Program-made: the position numbers and the translations under genes
DNA from: Nitrosospira multiformis
Lineage (GTDB): Bacteria; Pseudomonadota; Gammaproteobacteria; Burkholderiales; Nitrosomonadaceae
Assembly (NCBI RefSeq): GCF_900111585.1
Contig: NZ_FOHI01000007.1
Location: 62,001 to 126,000 of the forward strand
Direction of reading: 5' to 3'
DNA: 64,000 bases
Shown here: positions 1-8,593 of the stretch, piece after piece
Numbering within the stretch: the stretch's first letter is position 1
Layout: every line of letters begins with the position of its first letter
Notes under the pieces: generated by a model
Databases searched by the model: none
The model's input: only the letters and a program-made list of their open reading frames with translations
Told to the model about the DNA's origin: nothing

Positions 1-476
1 TGAGTTTCTACCGCGATGTCAGTACTGTTCTTGATACTGTCATCCCCTGCCAACGCAGCCTTGACCTTGGTAGTGATGATAGTGTCATCGATCTTTTCGC
101 CAACCGAGGCTTCGCCTCCTTTTACCATCATTTCATTGTCGACGTTTTTGACGCCTTCAATACCCTTCGCAATTGCAACCGCCTTATCAATCTGCTCCTG
201 GCTATCCACGTACCCGCTGAGTTGAACTTCCCCTTTGCGAGTCTCCACCTTGATATCCAGGCCCTTGACGTAATCGTCCGCCAGAAGCGCGGTTTTTACT
301 TTAGTGGTAATCGCGGTATCGTCGATCTCGGTGCCAATCGTCGTTGGAGCTGTTTGAGCCTCCGACTTCGGCTCCCCAGGGGCAGGGGCTTTCTCCTCTT
401 TCTTTCCGCAACCCGCGAGGGCAAGTGCACTGATGAGCGCAATGGTCAGAACAAGCGATTTATTTTGAATACTCAT
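1..476 (-). CDS. BON-domain lipoprotein, 3' end outside window
   Basis: The reading frame starts at the ATG complementary to 474-476 and runs off the left edge, leaving 158 codons visible. It begins with a lipoprotein signal: a hydrophobic stretch, then a LALAGC lipobox (Cys about residue 23), then a charged, Pro-rich linker. Two BON-type repeats follow (about residues 47-110 and from about 117), each opening with a similar segment of the form IDDTxITTKVKxAL. BON domains are thought to bind phospholipid or envelope surfaces, and OsmY-like members respond to osmotic stress. The protein is therefore probably anchored in a membrane facing the periplasm. The stop codon and any third repeat lie outside the window. 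Confidence 0.85.
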   Translation of the reverse strand, partial: MSIQNKSLVLTIALISALALAGCGKKEEKAPAPGEPKSEAQTAPTTIGTEIDDTAITTKVKTALLADDYVKGLDIKVETRKGEVQLSGYVDSQEQIDKAVAIAKGIEGVKNVDNEMMVKGGEASVGEKIDDTIITTKVKAALAGDDSIKNSTDIAVET

Positions 477-952
477 GCTGTTTTTCTCCCGACTAGATTT
501 GAATTAAGGGTCGCCAATGACTCGCAGCTAAAGGCCAATTCATGCCCTGCTCCACACCGGCTTAGTTTCTGATCCTGCGATTCAATCATCCCGCGCTATC
601 GCTTATTGCTCAGTGCGCTGGCGCACATAAATTGGAAAAAGGCAATTAGCCGTATTTCGACGAATACTATAAGTCGCTGGTGCAAAACGTATAGTTGTGC
701 AAAAACCTGCTCTTGCTCACAGCCGCCTTCCCGCTCAAGGAAGCTGAGGAGCTGAAGGTGGCTGAAGCAAAAAGCAGTCAGCAGCAAAGAAAAAAGGTGA
801 GAACCCGGGAAGAATTTTTATTTCGATGAAGCCACGGATTTGAAAGAGGGGGGAATTGCAGTCGGAAAGATAGCAGGAATTATTTGTAGAAGATTGTGGT
901 AGGCATGAATGTCAGTTTTCTGGAAACACTGCCACCCTGACAGGGTGCAATT
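477..952. other. Intergenic stretch without a convincing gene
   Basis: This stretch separates the BON lipoprotein gene from the sulfate-binding-protein gene, both on the minus strand. Short open frames exist, for example a 63-codon one at 596-787, but none has a recognisable protein, a ribosome-binding site or a membrane or signal pattern. The only structured element I see is the small hairpin at 933-947. The promoter of the BON gene should lie in the left part. Confidence 0.5.
933..947 (-). terminator. Hairpin just after the sulfate-binding-protein gene
   Basis: CACCCT and AGGGTG form a perfect 6-bp stem with a 3-nt loop. It starts about 6 nt after the stop codon of the minus-strand gene at 953-1969. 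No run of U follows on the minus strand, so an intrinsic terminator is possible but weak. It could instead protect the 3' end of the mRNA. Confidence 0.35.
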
Positions 953-1969
953 TCAGTGAAACACGCTTGAATGCGTTTGAATTCGGTCAAAAATGCCGCC
1001 GTCCGCAAAATGGATGTTTCGAGCCTCCTTCCAGCCACCAAACATGTCATCGACGGTAAACAATTCGAGGGATGGAAATTGCATCGAATACTTGGCGGCT
1101 ATCCTCTCATCACGCGGGCGATAATAGTGTCTGGCTGCTATTTCCTGTGCTTTCAGTGTGTAGAGATAATCGATGTAAGCCTTGGTCACTTCACGCGTTC
1201 CATTCCGCGAAGCAACATCACTTACTATACTCACAGCAGGTTCGGCCAGGATGGAGAGGGAGGGGGTAACGATCTCAAATTTGTCTCCCCCATGCTCTTT
1301 GACGATCAGGTGGGCTTCATTCTCCCAAATCGGGAGCACATCCCCTCTGCCGCGTTCGACGAAAGTCGTTACTGAACCATGCGTTCCGGTTTCCAGAGTC
1401 TTTACGTTGCCAAATATTTTTTTTATGAATTCAATCGCTGTTACGTCACTTCCTCCACCCTGCCTGAGCGCATACCCCCAGGCAGCCAAGTAACTCCAGC
1501 GCGCATCCCCCGAAGTCTTTGGATTGGAAGTTACAATCTCGATACCCGGGTTCGCAAGATCATTCCAATCCCGCACCTTCTTCGGATTGCCATTGCGCAC
1601 CAGAAAGACAATGGTTGAGGTATATGGTGGCTTTTGTGGTAAGGATTTTTGCCAGTCAGGTAACGAAAATTTACTGGCTTTTTGCAGTATCTCCGGATCA
1701 TAGGACAGAGCCAGTGACATGACATCAAGTCCATCTATATTCGCCCCGAGAGGTATACCTGGCTTGCTTTCCGCATGCCGGATCGTAACCTCCACATCGG
1801 TTCGCGTTTTCCAGTGCTTGATAAACGCCTTGTTGAAATCATCAAACATTTTGTGACTTGCATCGGAACTGTAGTCCGTGGACATGCTATGCAGGGCGGC
1901 AATTGCTGCACTGAAGCTGAGCAGAATTGCCAGAATCGCAAAAACCAGCCGGAAGTGATATGAACGCAT
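953..1969 (-). CDS. Sulfate/thiosulfate-type ABC transporter substrate-binding protein
   Basis: A 338-residue periplasmic binding protein of the Sbp/CysP family. Residues 1-25 form a Sec signal peptide. The mature part has the family features: a STDYSSDASHKMFDDFN-like start (a more usual start is SYDxTRELY), an LDVMSLALSYD segment, the block around NPKTSGDARWSYLAAWGYAL that contributes oxyanion-binding residues, and the late RPRDERIAAKY stretch. It would capture sulfate, thiosulfate or a related oxyanion for an ABC importer. No permease or ATPase gene is next to it, so it is an orphan here. cysN at the other end of the window is the only other sulfur gene and is 60 kb away. The start is supported by the well-formed signal peptide. 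Confidence 0.85.
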   Translation of the reverse strand: MRSYHFRLVFAILAILLSFSAAIAALHSMSTDYSSDASHKMFDDFNKAFIKHWKTRTDVEVTIRHAESKPGIPLGANIDGLDVMSLALSYDPEILQKASKFSLPDWQKSLPQKPPYTSTIVFLVRNGNPKKVRDWNDLANPGIEIVTSNPKTSGDARWSYLAAWGYALRQGGGSDVTAIEFIKKIFGNVKTLETGTHGSVTTFVERGRGDVLPIWENEAHLIVKEHGGDKFEIVTPSLSILAEPAVSIVSDVASRNGTREVTKAYIDYLYTLKAQEIAARHYYRPRDERIAAKYSMQFPSLELFTVDDMFGGWKEARNIHFADGGIFDRIQTHSSVFH

Positions 1970-2219
1970 CTTTTTTCCTCCTGGGTATTGATACCGGGAA
2001 ATCTACCATCGGTTTATTTCAACAGCATTGCATGGAAATGAAGAAATAGGGCGGGTTGCCGTTCTTTTAGAAAAGCGGGAGGGAAGCCGCTTGCTATATC
2101 CCCCTCGGCTCGGTACAGGGGTCTGTAAATAAATCGCGCTAGGGAGTCCAGGCGTATAAAATTAAAACAGGCGATTGATGCAATAGGTAATTGGCGGGCA
2201 ATTGCAGCGGGATGGATTC

Positions 2220-4313
2220 ATGAACATCAGAAACTTTATCAGTTTTTCCAATGTCACCCTCGCACTCCTGCTTGCGGCGATCGGTGCGCTCGTCTTTCAT
2301 TCGATGGGTATCCGCGAGGAGATCAACATCGCGGAACGGCACCGATTCCAGGCGCTGCTGCTCGGGGATGAGCTGCTTCATACCTCCAACGACCTCACAC
2401 GTATGGCACGTACCTATGTCGTCACCGGCGACCCGGTCTACAAGCGGTATTTCAACGAGATACTGGATATTCGCAACGGACTACATCCACGCCCGTTGAA
2501 TTATTCCCCGACATACTGGGACCTGATGATGGCGGGAAAGACTCCCGTCGTCAGGCAAGGGCGTGCCGTTCCTTTGCTGGAGAGGTTCCAGCAAGAAGGC
2601 CTGAACAATGAGGAATATGGCTTGCTGCAAGAATCGCTGGAACGCTCCAACAGGCTGGTCAAACTTGAGCAACGCGCCTTTGCCGCAATGGAAGGCTTAT
2701 ACGACGACGGCGAAGGCAATTTTACCGTGCGCGGCAAACCTGATCGTGATCTGGCGATAAGGCTCCTGTTCAGCGAACACTATATTGCGGAAAAAGCCGC
2801 CATCATGGAGCCGATTCAGGCATTCATGGACTTATTCGGTGAACGCATGCAAACCCAATCAAATCTCGGGCTGGCGCGACTCGAGCGCCAGATCATCTTC
2901 GAGATGGCGCTTATCTTCGTTGCCCTTGTGGCCACCATGGGCATCATTTTTTATACCCGGTTCAACATACTACGGCCGTTGGCCGATCTCGGCCGTCAGG
3001 TCACGGGAGTCACCCGGGGCATTCTTCCCAGCCGCTATGGGAAAGCGACGAGTAATGAGGTTGCCAAGCTCGGCGAAGCATTAGCCCTGGTAGATGCGGA
3101 AAAACGACAGCTTCTCGAGAATGAACGAATCGCCCGAAATGAAGCTGAGCACGCAAGCCGTCTCAAGGACGAGTTTCTGGCAACCCTTTCTCATGAATTG
3201 AGAACCCCGTTAAACGCAATCCTGGGATGGTCCCAACTCGTCCTGAGTGGAAACCTTAAAAAAGAGGATATCCACAGAGGACTGGAAACGATCGAGCGAA
3301 ATGCGCGTGTCCAGAACAAGCTGATTGAAGATCTCCTCGATATGAGCAGCATCATCTCCGGAAAAGTCAGACTGGATATGCGTCGGCAGGATATCGCCAA
3401 CTTGGTCGAGACAGCGGTCGAATCAGTAAAGCCGACAGCGCAGGCCAAAGGAGTCATTCTGCAAAAAACGCTGGGCAAAAAAGTTGATTCCATCATGGGA
3501 GATTCCAACCGGCTCCAGCAGATACTCTGGAATCTGCTCTCCAATTCGATAAAATTTACGCCCAAAGGCGGGAAAATAGAAGTTACAGTAGAACAGCGGA
3601 ACTTGTTCCTCGAAATCAGGATAAGCGACTCCGGGTTGGGAATCACTTCCGAATTCATGCCCTATGTCTTTGACCGTTTCCGGCAGGGAGACGCTTCGCT
3701 TACGCGGCAGTACGGCGGACTCGGTCTTGGTCTCGCCATTGTGAAGCAACTGGTGGAGCTTCACGGTGGAACGGTGCGTGCAGAAAGTCCGGGTGAGGGA
3801 CAAGGGTCATCCTTTATCGTCAACCTGCCGATCGCTCCTCCTGCTCCCGAGACAAAAAGCGAACCACTCCCGTCACAGGAATGCATCGAACCGCAGTCAT
3901 TGTTCAAGGGATTGAAAGTGCTGGTTGTCGATGATGAACTGGATGCGCGCGAACTTATCAGGCGGATTCTGACGCAACAGGAAGCAAGCGTGATTACGGC
4001 TGCACGTGCGGCAGATGGTCTGGAACTCTTAAAGACCGAGAAGCCGGATATCGTTATCAGCGATATCAGCATGCCCGAAAAAAACGGGTATCAGTTCATC
4101 GCCGAGGTGAGAAGTCTTTCGGCAGAAAATGGGGGAACAATCCCGGCTATCGCCCTCACGGCATTCGCCCATCCGGAGGACAGGGCCAAAATGATGAGCG
4201 CAGGCTACCAGAAACACCTGCCCAAACCTGTCGATTCCATTGCATTGATTACAGCCATCAATAACCTGATCGGCTCAAAAAAGCTGACCCATACAAGCAC
4301 TAACGCTACCTGA
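2220..4313 (+). CDS. Hybrid sensor histidine kinase with C-terminal receiver domain
   Basis: Membrane-bound hybrid kinase of about 697 residues. A first transmembrane helix (about residues 9-30) is followed by a roughly 200-residue periplasmic sensor region rich in helices. A second helix (about 228-248) leads to a HAMP-like linker and a coiled segment. The HisKA box contains SHELRTPLNAILGW with the phospho-His near residue 324. The HATPase domain shows an N box (LWNLLSNSIKFT) and G boxes (DSGLGI, GGLGLGLAI). A receiver domain from about residue 563 has VVDDE, a phospho-Asp near 614 (VISDISMP) and the K of HLPKPVD. The lack of an HPt domain or output domain suggests a partner elsewhere. A TTG at 2202 would add six residues; I prefer the ATG at 2220 because the hydrophobic segment follows directly. 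It is divergent from the sulfate-binding gene. Confidence 0.9.
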   Translation: MNIRNFISFSNVTLALLLAAIGALVFHSMGIREEINIAERHRFQALLLGDELLHTSNDLTRMARTYVVTGDPVYKRYFNEILDIRNGLHPRPLNYSPTYWDLMMAGKTPVVRQGRAVPLLERFQQEGLNNEEYGLLQESLERSNRLVKLEQRAFAAMEGLYDDGEGNFTVRGKPDRDLAIRLLFSEHYIAEKAAIMEPIQAFMDLFGERMQTQSNLGLARLERQIIFEMALIFVALVATMGIIFYTRFNILRPLADLGRQVTGVTRGILPSRYGKATSNEVAKLGEALALVDAEKRQLLENERIARNEAEHASRLKDEFLATLSHELRTPLNAILGWSQLVLSGNLKKEDIHRGLETIERNARVQNKLIEDLLDMSSIISGKVRLDMRRQDIANLVETAVESVKPTAQAKGVILQKTLGKKVDSIMGDSNRLQQILWNLLSNSIKFTPKGGKIEVTVEQRNLFLEIRISDSGLGITSEFMPYVFDRFRQGDASLTRQYGGLGLGLAIVKQLVELHGGTVRAESPGEGQGSSFIVNLPIAPPAPETKSEPLPSQECIEPQSLFKGLKVLVVDDELDARELIRRILTQQEASVITAARAADGLELLKTEKPDIVISDISMPEKNGYQFIAEVRSLSAENGGTIPAIALTAFAHPEDRAKMMSAGYQKHLPKPVDSIALITAINNLIGSKKLTHTSTNAT

Positions 4314-4532
4314 CCAACCGTATCTTCAGGTGCCGCAACAATATCACTTTGTCATCCCAGCGTCTCAAGATTTCCCTCCACGAACGTATTCTCCCCCGCT
4401 GCGCATCTTAGGTTGCCAGGTTTCCGGCACCCTTTCCATATTTATATTTATTCACGTCATATCTCCTCATAGCATTGCTTCTTACGGTCCAATCCGTGCT
4501 CCCCGTTCAACCATTCGATCAGGAAACTGCGA

Positions 4533-4556
4533 CATATTGCCGCATGCGACAATATG
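4533..4556. promoter_or_regulatory. 24-bp near-perfect palindrome, candidate operator
   Basis: Arms CATATTG and CAATATG flank a CGCATGCG core, so 11 of 12 positions pair; the one mismatch is C4540 against A4549. It lies about 125 bp upstream of the exported-protein gene at 4682, in the 368-bp gap after the hybrid kinase. The symmetry suits a dimeric regulator. No family is assigned and expression evidence is lacking. Confidence 0.4.
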
Positions 4557-4595
4557 CCACATTGATTTGTCGGTATGAATAATAAATACTCCTTA

Positions 4596-4627
4596 ATATC
4601 GGTATTTAAGTATAAATATGCCGATAT
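4596..4627. promoter_or_regulatory. AT-rich inverted repeat upstream of exported-protein gene
   Basis: ATATCGG-TATTTA and TAAATA-TG-CCGATAT form 13-bp arms with a 2-nt bulge around a 4-nt centre. It sits 55-86 bp upstream of the ATG at 4682, where an operator would overlap a promoter. Together with the palindrome at 4533-4556 it makes this the most structured regulatory region in the window. Confidence 0.4.
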
Positions 4628-4681
4628 GTTAAAAATACGGAAAAACACATACCTTCAATAGACAATCAACGAGGGATTAAT

Positions 4682-5380
4682 ATGAAAATAGCATTCAGGT
4701 ATCTGCCCGCTGTCACCGCCACTGTCACCGCCATCATCTCGCTGCCCGCTATGGCTCATGTGGGTTATACGGATCGCAATTTCGGCACTTTCGATAATAC
4801 CTATAGCACGACAACATTGTCCGATCAGGCGGTTACAGGTAATTACGGCTGGATCGATGGAACTGACTCCGATAATGGCGATAGCCACAAACTGCGCCCA
4901 TACCGTTTTACCCTTGCTGAGGAAACGAACATTACACTCACGTTTGAACAGGCAACTTCCCAGGTGACTGACCATTTGGGGAATATCTCGACGTCCCGGT
5001 TGGGCCTGAAACCTGGTTTCTCTCTCTATGAAGGCTTGGCGCACCTGGCCCCGGTGAAGGCAGATTATGATTCTGCCGAAATATCGATTGCCAACCGTGA
5101 CCCCGGTACAGAGGGATCATTCAAAGCTTTGGCGGATTGGTCGATCGGTAACGACCCGGGCGATTTGAACGGAACTTCCATCCCGGCGAGCCTGAGCTTC
5201 TTCAAGTATATCGGTCATGCCTATGATGGTACCGGCTTCGGCTCCGATGGTACGCCCGACGGCAGGGTTTCGCACACATTCATGAATCTCAAGCCCGGCG
5301 ACTACTCCGTGTTCGTCGGTGGCACGGACTATTTTGCCCAGGAAGCCAGCAACCCCGACCTCTCAACAAAATTATCTTAA
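4682..5380 (+). CDS. Exported PEP-CTERM-type protein lacking its C-terminal anchor
   Basis: A 232-residue exported protein with a strong ribosome-binding site (GAGGG, 6-nt spacer) and a signal peptide ending near AMA-H (residue 26). The mature part resembles a family of PEP-CTERM proteins I know from betaproteobacteria: an HVGYTDRNFGTF start, GDSHKLRPYRFTL, a GLAHLAP block, and the closing KPGDYSVFVGGTDYFAQ segment. In that family a short beta strand, a PEP motif, a hydrophobic helix and an Arg cluster follow. Here the frame stops at DLSTKLS, and no frame of the next 120 bp supplies the missing tail. The protein is therefore probably truncated and secreted or lost. The IS copy starts 120 bp downstream. 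Role unknown. Confidence 0.7.
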   Translation: MKIAFRYLPAVTATVTAIISLPAMAHVGYTDRNFGTFDNTYSTTTLSDQAVTGNYGWIDGTDSDNGDSHKLRPYRFTLAEETNITLTFEQATSQVTDHLGNISTSRLGLKPGFSLYEGLAHLAPVKADYDSAEISIANRDPGTEGSFKALADWSIGNDPGDLNGTSIPASLSFFKYIGHAYDGTGFGSDGTPDGRVSHTFMNLKPGDYSVFVGGTDYFAQEASNPDLSTKLS

Positions 5381-5502
5381 GTGAGTTCTTGCTGGGAAAA
5401 CACGGATATTAGCTTGAGGAGGAAGGTTAATCATGCCTGATTGAAGTAAGCCTCAATAAGCTCTTAGTTTTTCAGGTACCTTATGAGATCCTTTCTTTTT
5501 TA

Positions 5503-5521
5503 GGCTCAGGACTAATTAATT
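5503..5521 (+). repeat. Left terminal inverted repeat of the IS
   Basis: GGCTCAGGACTAATTAATT pairs with the reverse complement of 6313-6331 except at two positions. It marks the left boundary of the insertion. Confidence 0.85.
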
Positions 5522-5574
5522 TCATGATTCACGAATAGGATCAAATGTGATTCACTTATGGCGGAGGTGCTGCC

Positions 5575-6318
5575 ATGTGGGATTTGTTTTACCTGTCGGA
5601 AACACAGTTCAACCGTATAAAACCTTATTTTCCCTTGTCCCATGGAGTTCTCCGTATTAACGATCTGCGAGTGATCAGCGGGATCATGTACGTGATCCGC
5701 AATGGTCTGCAACGGAAGAATGCCCCGCACCAGACACTGTATAACCGTTTCGTGCGTTGGAGCCGACTGGGCGTGTTCAACCGCATCTTTGCGGAACTGG
5801 CCGGTAAAGAGGAGAAGGCCGAGCAGCTGATGATCGACGCCACGCATCTGAAGGCCCACCGTACGGCAGCCAGCCTGCTAAAAAAGGGGATGTTCCCCGC
5901 CGTATCGGTCGCCCGAAGGGCGGCCTGAACTCAAAGCTTCATGTGGTCTGCAACGCTCAGGGCAAGCCTGTGGCCATGTTTCTGTCCGAAGGGCAGATGA
6001 GCGATTTACAAGGGGGCACGCGTGCTGCTGCCGTCATTGCCCAAAGCCAAAACCCTGATTGCAGACCGCGGCTATGACGCCGGCTGGTTCCGGACAGCGT
6101 TGTGGGCCAAAGGCATAACGCCCTGCATACCGGCAAAAAGGAATCGCAAAATCCAGATCAAGTACGACAAGACCCTCTACAGGCAAAGGCACAGGATCGA
6201 GAACATGTTCAGGCGGCTCAAGGACTGGCGCAGGAGCGCCATGCGTTACGACCGCTGCGCCCATACCTTCTTCTCTGCCATCTGCATTGCCGCAACCGTC
6301 ATCTTCTATCTCAATTAA
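5575..6318 (+). pseudogene. IS5-family transposase with programmed and disabling frameshifts
   Basis: The first frame (5575-5928) has a good ribosome-binding site (GGAGG), the N-terminal IS5 domain, and the first catalytic Asp in LMIDATHLKAHR. At 5880-5886 it reaches A-AAA-AAG, a classic -1 slippery heptamer. The -1 frame continues with GDVPRRIGRPKGGLNSKLH, as expected for the family's fused OrfAB. A run of five G at 6012-6016, where four would keep the frame, then throws that frame off. The rest of the catalytic domain (ADRGYDAGWF with the second Asp, HRIENMF with the Glu) is read in the original frame up to 6318. A -1 shift alone thus cannot give a complete DDE enzyme. This copy is probably inactive unless a compensating slip occurs. 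Confidence 0.85.
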
Positions 6319-6331
6319 TGAGTCCTGAACC
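6313..6331 (-). repeat. Right terminal inverted repeat of the IS
   Basis: AATTAATGAGTCCTGAACC is the partner of the left repeat. It ends directly before the TA at 6332-6333. Confidence 0.85.
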
Positions 6332-6544
6332 TAGGTGAATATGAAAGGATGAGGGGCGTTAAAATCACCCACCATCAATCATTCTCAGCATGATTGCGAC
6401 CTTACATTTACGAGAGAGTGCTGTCTCATCTTCGCGCCAAGGTCACGTAACATTAGCTGAACTTCCTTGTCTGACCTGATTACTTCCCGCGTTTTACCCC
6501 CTTGCAATTGACGCTTGGTAAAACGCTAATCGTGTTATCACCTC

Positions 6545-6751
6545 TTACGGGGGTTCTGCACGTCTTTGATTGAGAGCCTTTTCGATTTTTTGATCCGTCT
6601 TATACTGGCTCAATGCGTACACTGCCCAAATCGTCGCAGGAATCCAACCGATAAGCGTTATTTGCAGAAGCAAACAGATAACGCCCGTAATGGGCCGACC
6701 GATTGTAAAGAAGGTTAGCCAAGGGAGGAACAAAGCAATAATCAAACGCAT
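6545..6751 (-). CDS. YqaE/Pmp3-family small membrane protein
   Basis: A 68-residue protein made almost entirely of two hydrophobic helices (about residues 2-24 and 27-50) and a short charged tail. The pattern of an N-terminal LPW, a central ITGVICLLLQITLIGWIPATIWAVYAL-type segment and a short polar end is characteristic of the YqaE/Pmp3 (UPF0057) proteolipids. These affect membrane potential and salt or cold tolerance in yeast and plants; in bacteria the role is mostly inferred. It stands alone on the minus strand, with a GAAAGG-type ribosome-binding site before the ATG. Confidence 0.85.
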   Translation of the reverse strand: MRLIIALFLPWLTFFTIGRPITGVICLLLQITLIGWIPATIWAVYALSQYKTDQKIEKALNQRRAEPP

Positions 6752-6967
6752 ACGCAGCCTTTCAGGGGGTTGTTAATGACTATTATTGCCCATCCTGCCA
6801 AAAGATAAATTGACCGGGCGCTTGCATGGATAAATGGTTGATTACGGTTGCCGACAAACCGTTTCTCGGTATCGTGGGATGCGAGACAATACCCCCACGG
6901 GCCAACCATGTCCAAGGCAGTCACTCCGGGGTAGAGGAGAAATGCAATTTGCAAGGGTACCTTTCTT

Positions 6968-7005
6968 ATCCTGGATAAGCCCAATCATCCTGGATACGCC
7001 TAATC
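6968..7005. repeat. Two tandem 19-bp repeats
   Basis: ATCCTGGATAAGCCCAATC at 6968-6986 is followed directly by ATCCTGGATACGCCTAATC at 6987-7005, differing at two positions. The pair lies in the roughly 300-bp gap between the YqaE and DUF1840 genes, which otherwise holds nothing I recognise. It may be an iterated protein-binding site or simple duplication. Confidence 0.6.
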
Positions 7006-7059
7006 CGCCGCGTCGCGCGCCTCCTGATTATCTTCTGCGAGGGATTTGTTCAGTCCTTC

Positions 7060-7374
7060 CTAGGTCTTATCCCACATCACGTCGCAGTGCTTCCGGGCTG
7101 CTGCGGAGAGCAATTCAATCAGTGGTAATGCCCGATACTTCAGGCTGACACTCTGGTCGTCAGCCTGGTCGGTATTGTCTCGCGGCTTCTGTTCCTCGTC
7201 CGCTCTTTTCGCCTCGACGGCATGCTTCAGGCGATCAAGCGCTGCAGGCACTTCATCCGCTACCATCGCACTGGGTACGGTCCCGCTATGCCCCATCATC
7301 TTCAGCAACTGTTTTGCAATGTCACCGAACATGATGATGTCAGCATGGGCAGAAGTCTTGAATGTTACCAGCAT
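7060..7374 (-). CDS. DUF1840 family protein
   Basis: A 104-residue protein whose start (MLVTFKTSAHADIIMF) and the following GDIAKQLLKMMGHSG segment match the DUF1840 family, in which proteins open with an M-x-x-F-K-S/T-x-A-x-x-D-I-I-M pattern. The middle (residues 40-80) is charged and probably helical. The C-terminal third contains ALPLIELLSAAARKHCDVMWD. These proteins are small, probably cytoplasmic and without known function. The gene starts 51 bp after the end of the GDSL hydrolase gene on the same strand and could be its downstream partner. The ribosome-binding site is weak. Confidence 0.75.
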   Translation of the reverse strand: MLVTFKTSAHADIIMFGDIAKQLLKMMGHSGTVPSAMVADEVPAALDRLKHAVEAKRADEEQKPRDNTDQADDQSVSLKYRALPLIELLSAAARKHCDVMWDKT

Positions 7375-7425
7375 AGGGATGGAAATATCATGGAAACCGT
7401 TTCAGGCAATATCATCACCTCTATA

Positions 7426-8457
7426 TCACTTCGACACTTGCACTTGTACCTGCCGCCGCGCTGGCATGGTTTTTTGTCTCCTGCTTGCTGTGGAGGCAAG
7501 CACCAGCAGGCCAAGCATGAACATAAAGATCGCTGCTGGTTCCGGCACTGCAGCGGCGAAAGCTGCACCGAGAATCGCATCGGCGTTAGTGGTGGGATGA
7601 AAATCATCCCAGAAGAGACGTACCTCGGGATTGTCGCATGTAATCCCCAGCAGAGTGAAACACGGATTGGTCACATCGGTGAGTCCATAATTGACCGGAT
7701 TCTGCACGACATCATTCAATAACGCGAAGGTGTCGAAGCGGTGGATGTTTACCCCTGGAAAAGTTCCGTCGAGACTTCCAAGTTGGCTCGCCAATTCCGT
7801 ATTGAACACTACGGAATAGTCGTGCGCCAGCGACACTTCGCCATCCATCCTGGCGGAAGGGGTAAGACCGAGATCAGGCAGGTTTGGCACAAGAAAATTC
7901 CGCGCTCCCGCCGCTGCAAGCACATTCACGTAACTTCCTATGTTTCGGGCGGCCTGAACGGGAGAGTCGTGGATAAGATAATCATTGCTCCCGCCCCATA
8001 CGAAGTACAAGGCATTTGGATCTGCTGCTCCCCCTGAGTTACTCAGGTAGAGATTCACCTCCTGTTGCATACCCGGCAAGTTCAATATGCCTGTTGGATC
8101 AGCATCATTACCGATGTTGTGGTTACCTGAAGTAGCACCAGCGACGGCATACCCCTGAAAATTAGCGGTATTTACTCCGGCGGGAAAGAGGTTTTTCGCC
8201 AGATACTCCGAGGCGACGGGTCCATTGGAGAAGCGGCCTCCATCATATGACGGCCCAAGTTGTGATGGCAGGCAGGGATGCAAAGGATCGCAATTACCGC
8301 CGAGCTCTTTGTAAAGACTGGTGACGGCGGAAGAATTGTCTCCCACATCGGACAGGCTGTCCCCGAATACGATAAGACTGCTGAGAGGGGAGGCAGCATT
8401 GGCGCTTCCGCCAGAGAGCAACACGACAAGCGCGACAACTGTTGTTGATATTTTCAT
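7426..8457 (-). CDS. SGNH/GDSL hydrolase with PEP-CTERM anchor
   Basis: A 343-residue exported esterase or lipase-like enzyme with an AGGAGG ribosome-binding site. A signal peptide (residues 1-21) is followed by block I of the GDSL family, IVFGDSLSD, with the nucleophile Ser near residue 33. Block III (WGGSNDYL, about 155-162) and block V (DDFHPT with catalytic Asp and His, about 286-291) are present. The end carries a PEP-CTERM signal: VPEPA, a hydrophobic helix and an Arg pair. An unusually long 15-residue basic, Gln/Val-rich tail follows. PEP-CTERM proteins are thought to be processed by an exosortase and attached to the cell surface or extracellular matrix. Substrate unknown. Confidence 0.9.
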   Translation of the reverse strand: MKISTTVVALVVLLSGGSANAASPLSSLIVFGDSLSDVGDNSSAVTSLYKELGGNCDPLHPCLPSQLGPSYDGGRFSNGPVASEYLAKNLFPAGVNTANFQGYAVAGATSGNHNIGNDADPTGILNLPGMQQEVNLYLSNSGGAADPNALYFVWGGSNDYLIHDSPVQAARNIGSYVNVLAAAGARNFLVPNLPDLGLTPSARMDGEVSLAHDYSVVFNTELASQLGSLDGTFPGVNIHRFDTFALLNDVVQNPVNYGLTDVTNPCFTLLGITCDNPEVRLFWDDFHPTTNADAILGAAFAAAVPEPAAIFMFMLGLLVLASTASRRQKTMPARRQVQVQVSK

Positions 8458-8593
8458 TGTCAGTCCTCCTTGGCTCAGAAATCGTTTTTTTAAGGGAGCA
8501 CCTAGACAGCGGGATGGTTTTCAGGACCGGCTTCTCTTTGCGAATATCATCGATCCTTTTCCCTTGCCCCCGCTTCTCCATCATAGTCCCGGG

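Larger units (their letters stand above)
5503..6331 (+). mobile_element. IS5-family (IS427-like) insertion sequence, 829 bp
   Basis: The element is bounded by terminal inverted repeats (5503-5521 and 6313-6331, 17 of 19 positions matching). A TA dinucleotide lies on each outer side (5501-5502 and 6332-6333), as expected for a 2-bp target duplication in the IS427 group. Inside is one transposase region in two overlapping frames. Length, two-frame organisation and the DDE motifs all fit this group. The intact ends and duplication suggest recent insertion, although the transposase has an extra base. Confidence 0.9.

Noticed and set aside
222-572. Plus-strand frames over the left edge
   Set aside because: They are antisense to the BON lipoprotein, which has a lipobox and repeated domains.
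596-787. 63-codon minus-strand frame
   Set aside because: No ribosome-binding site and no recognisable sequence.
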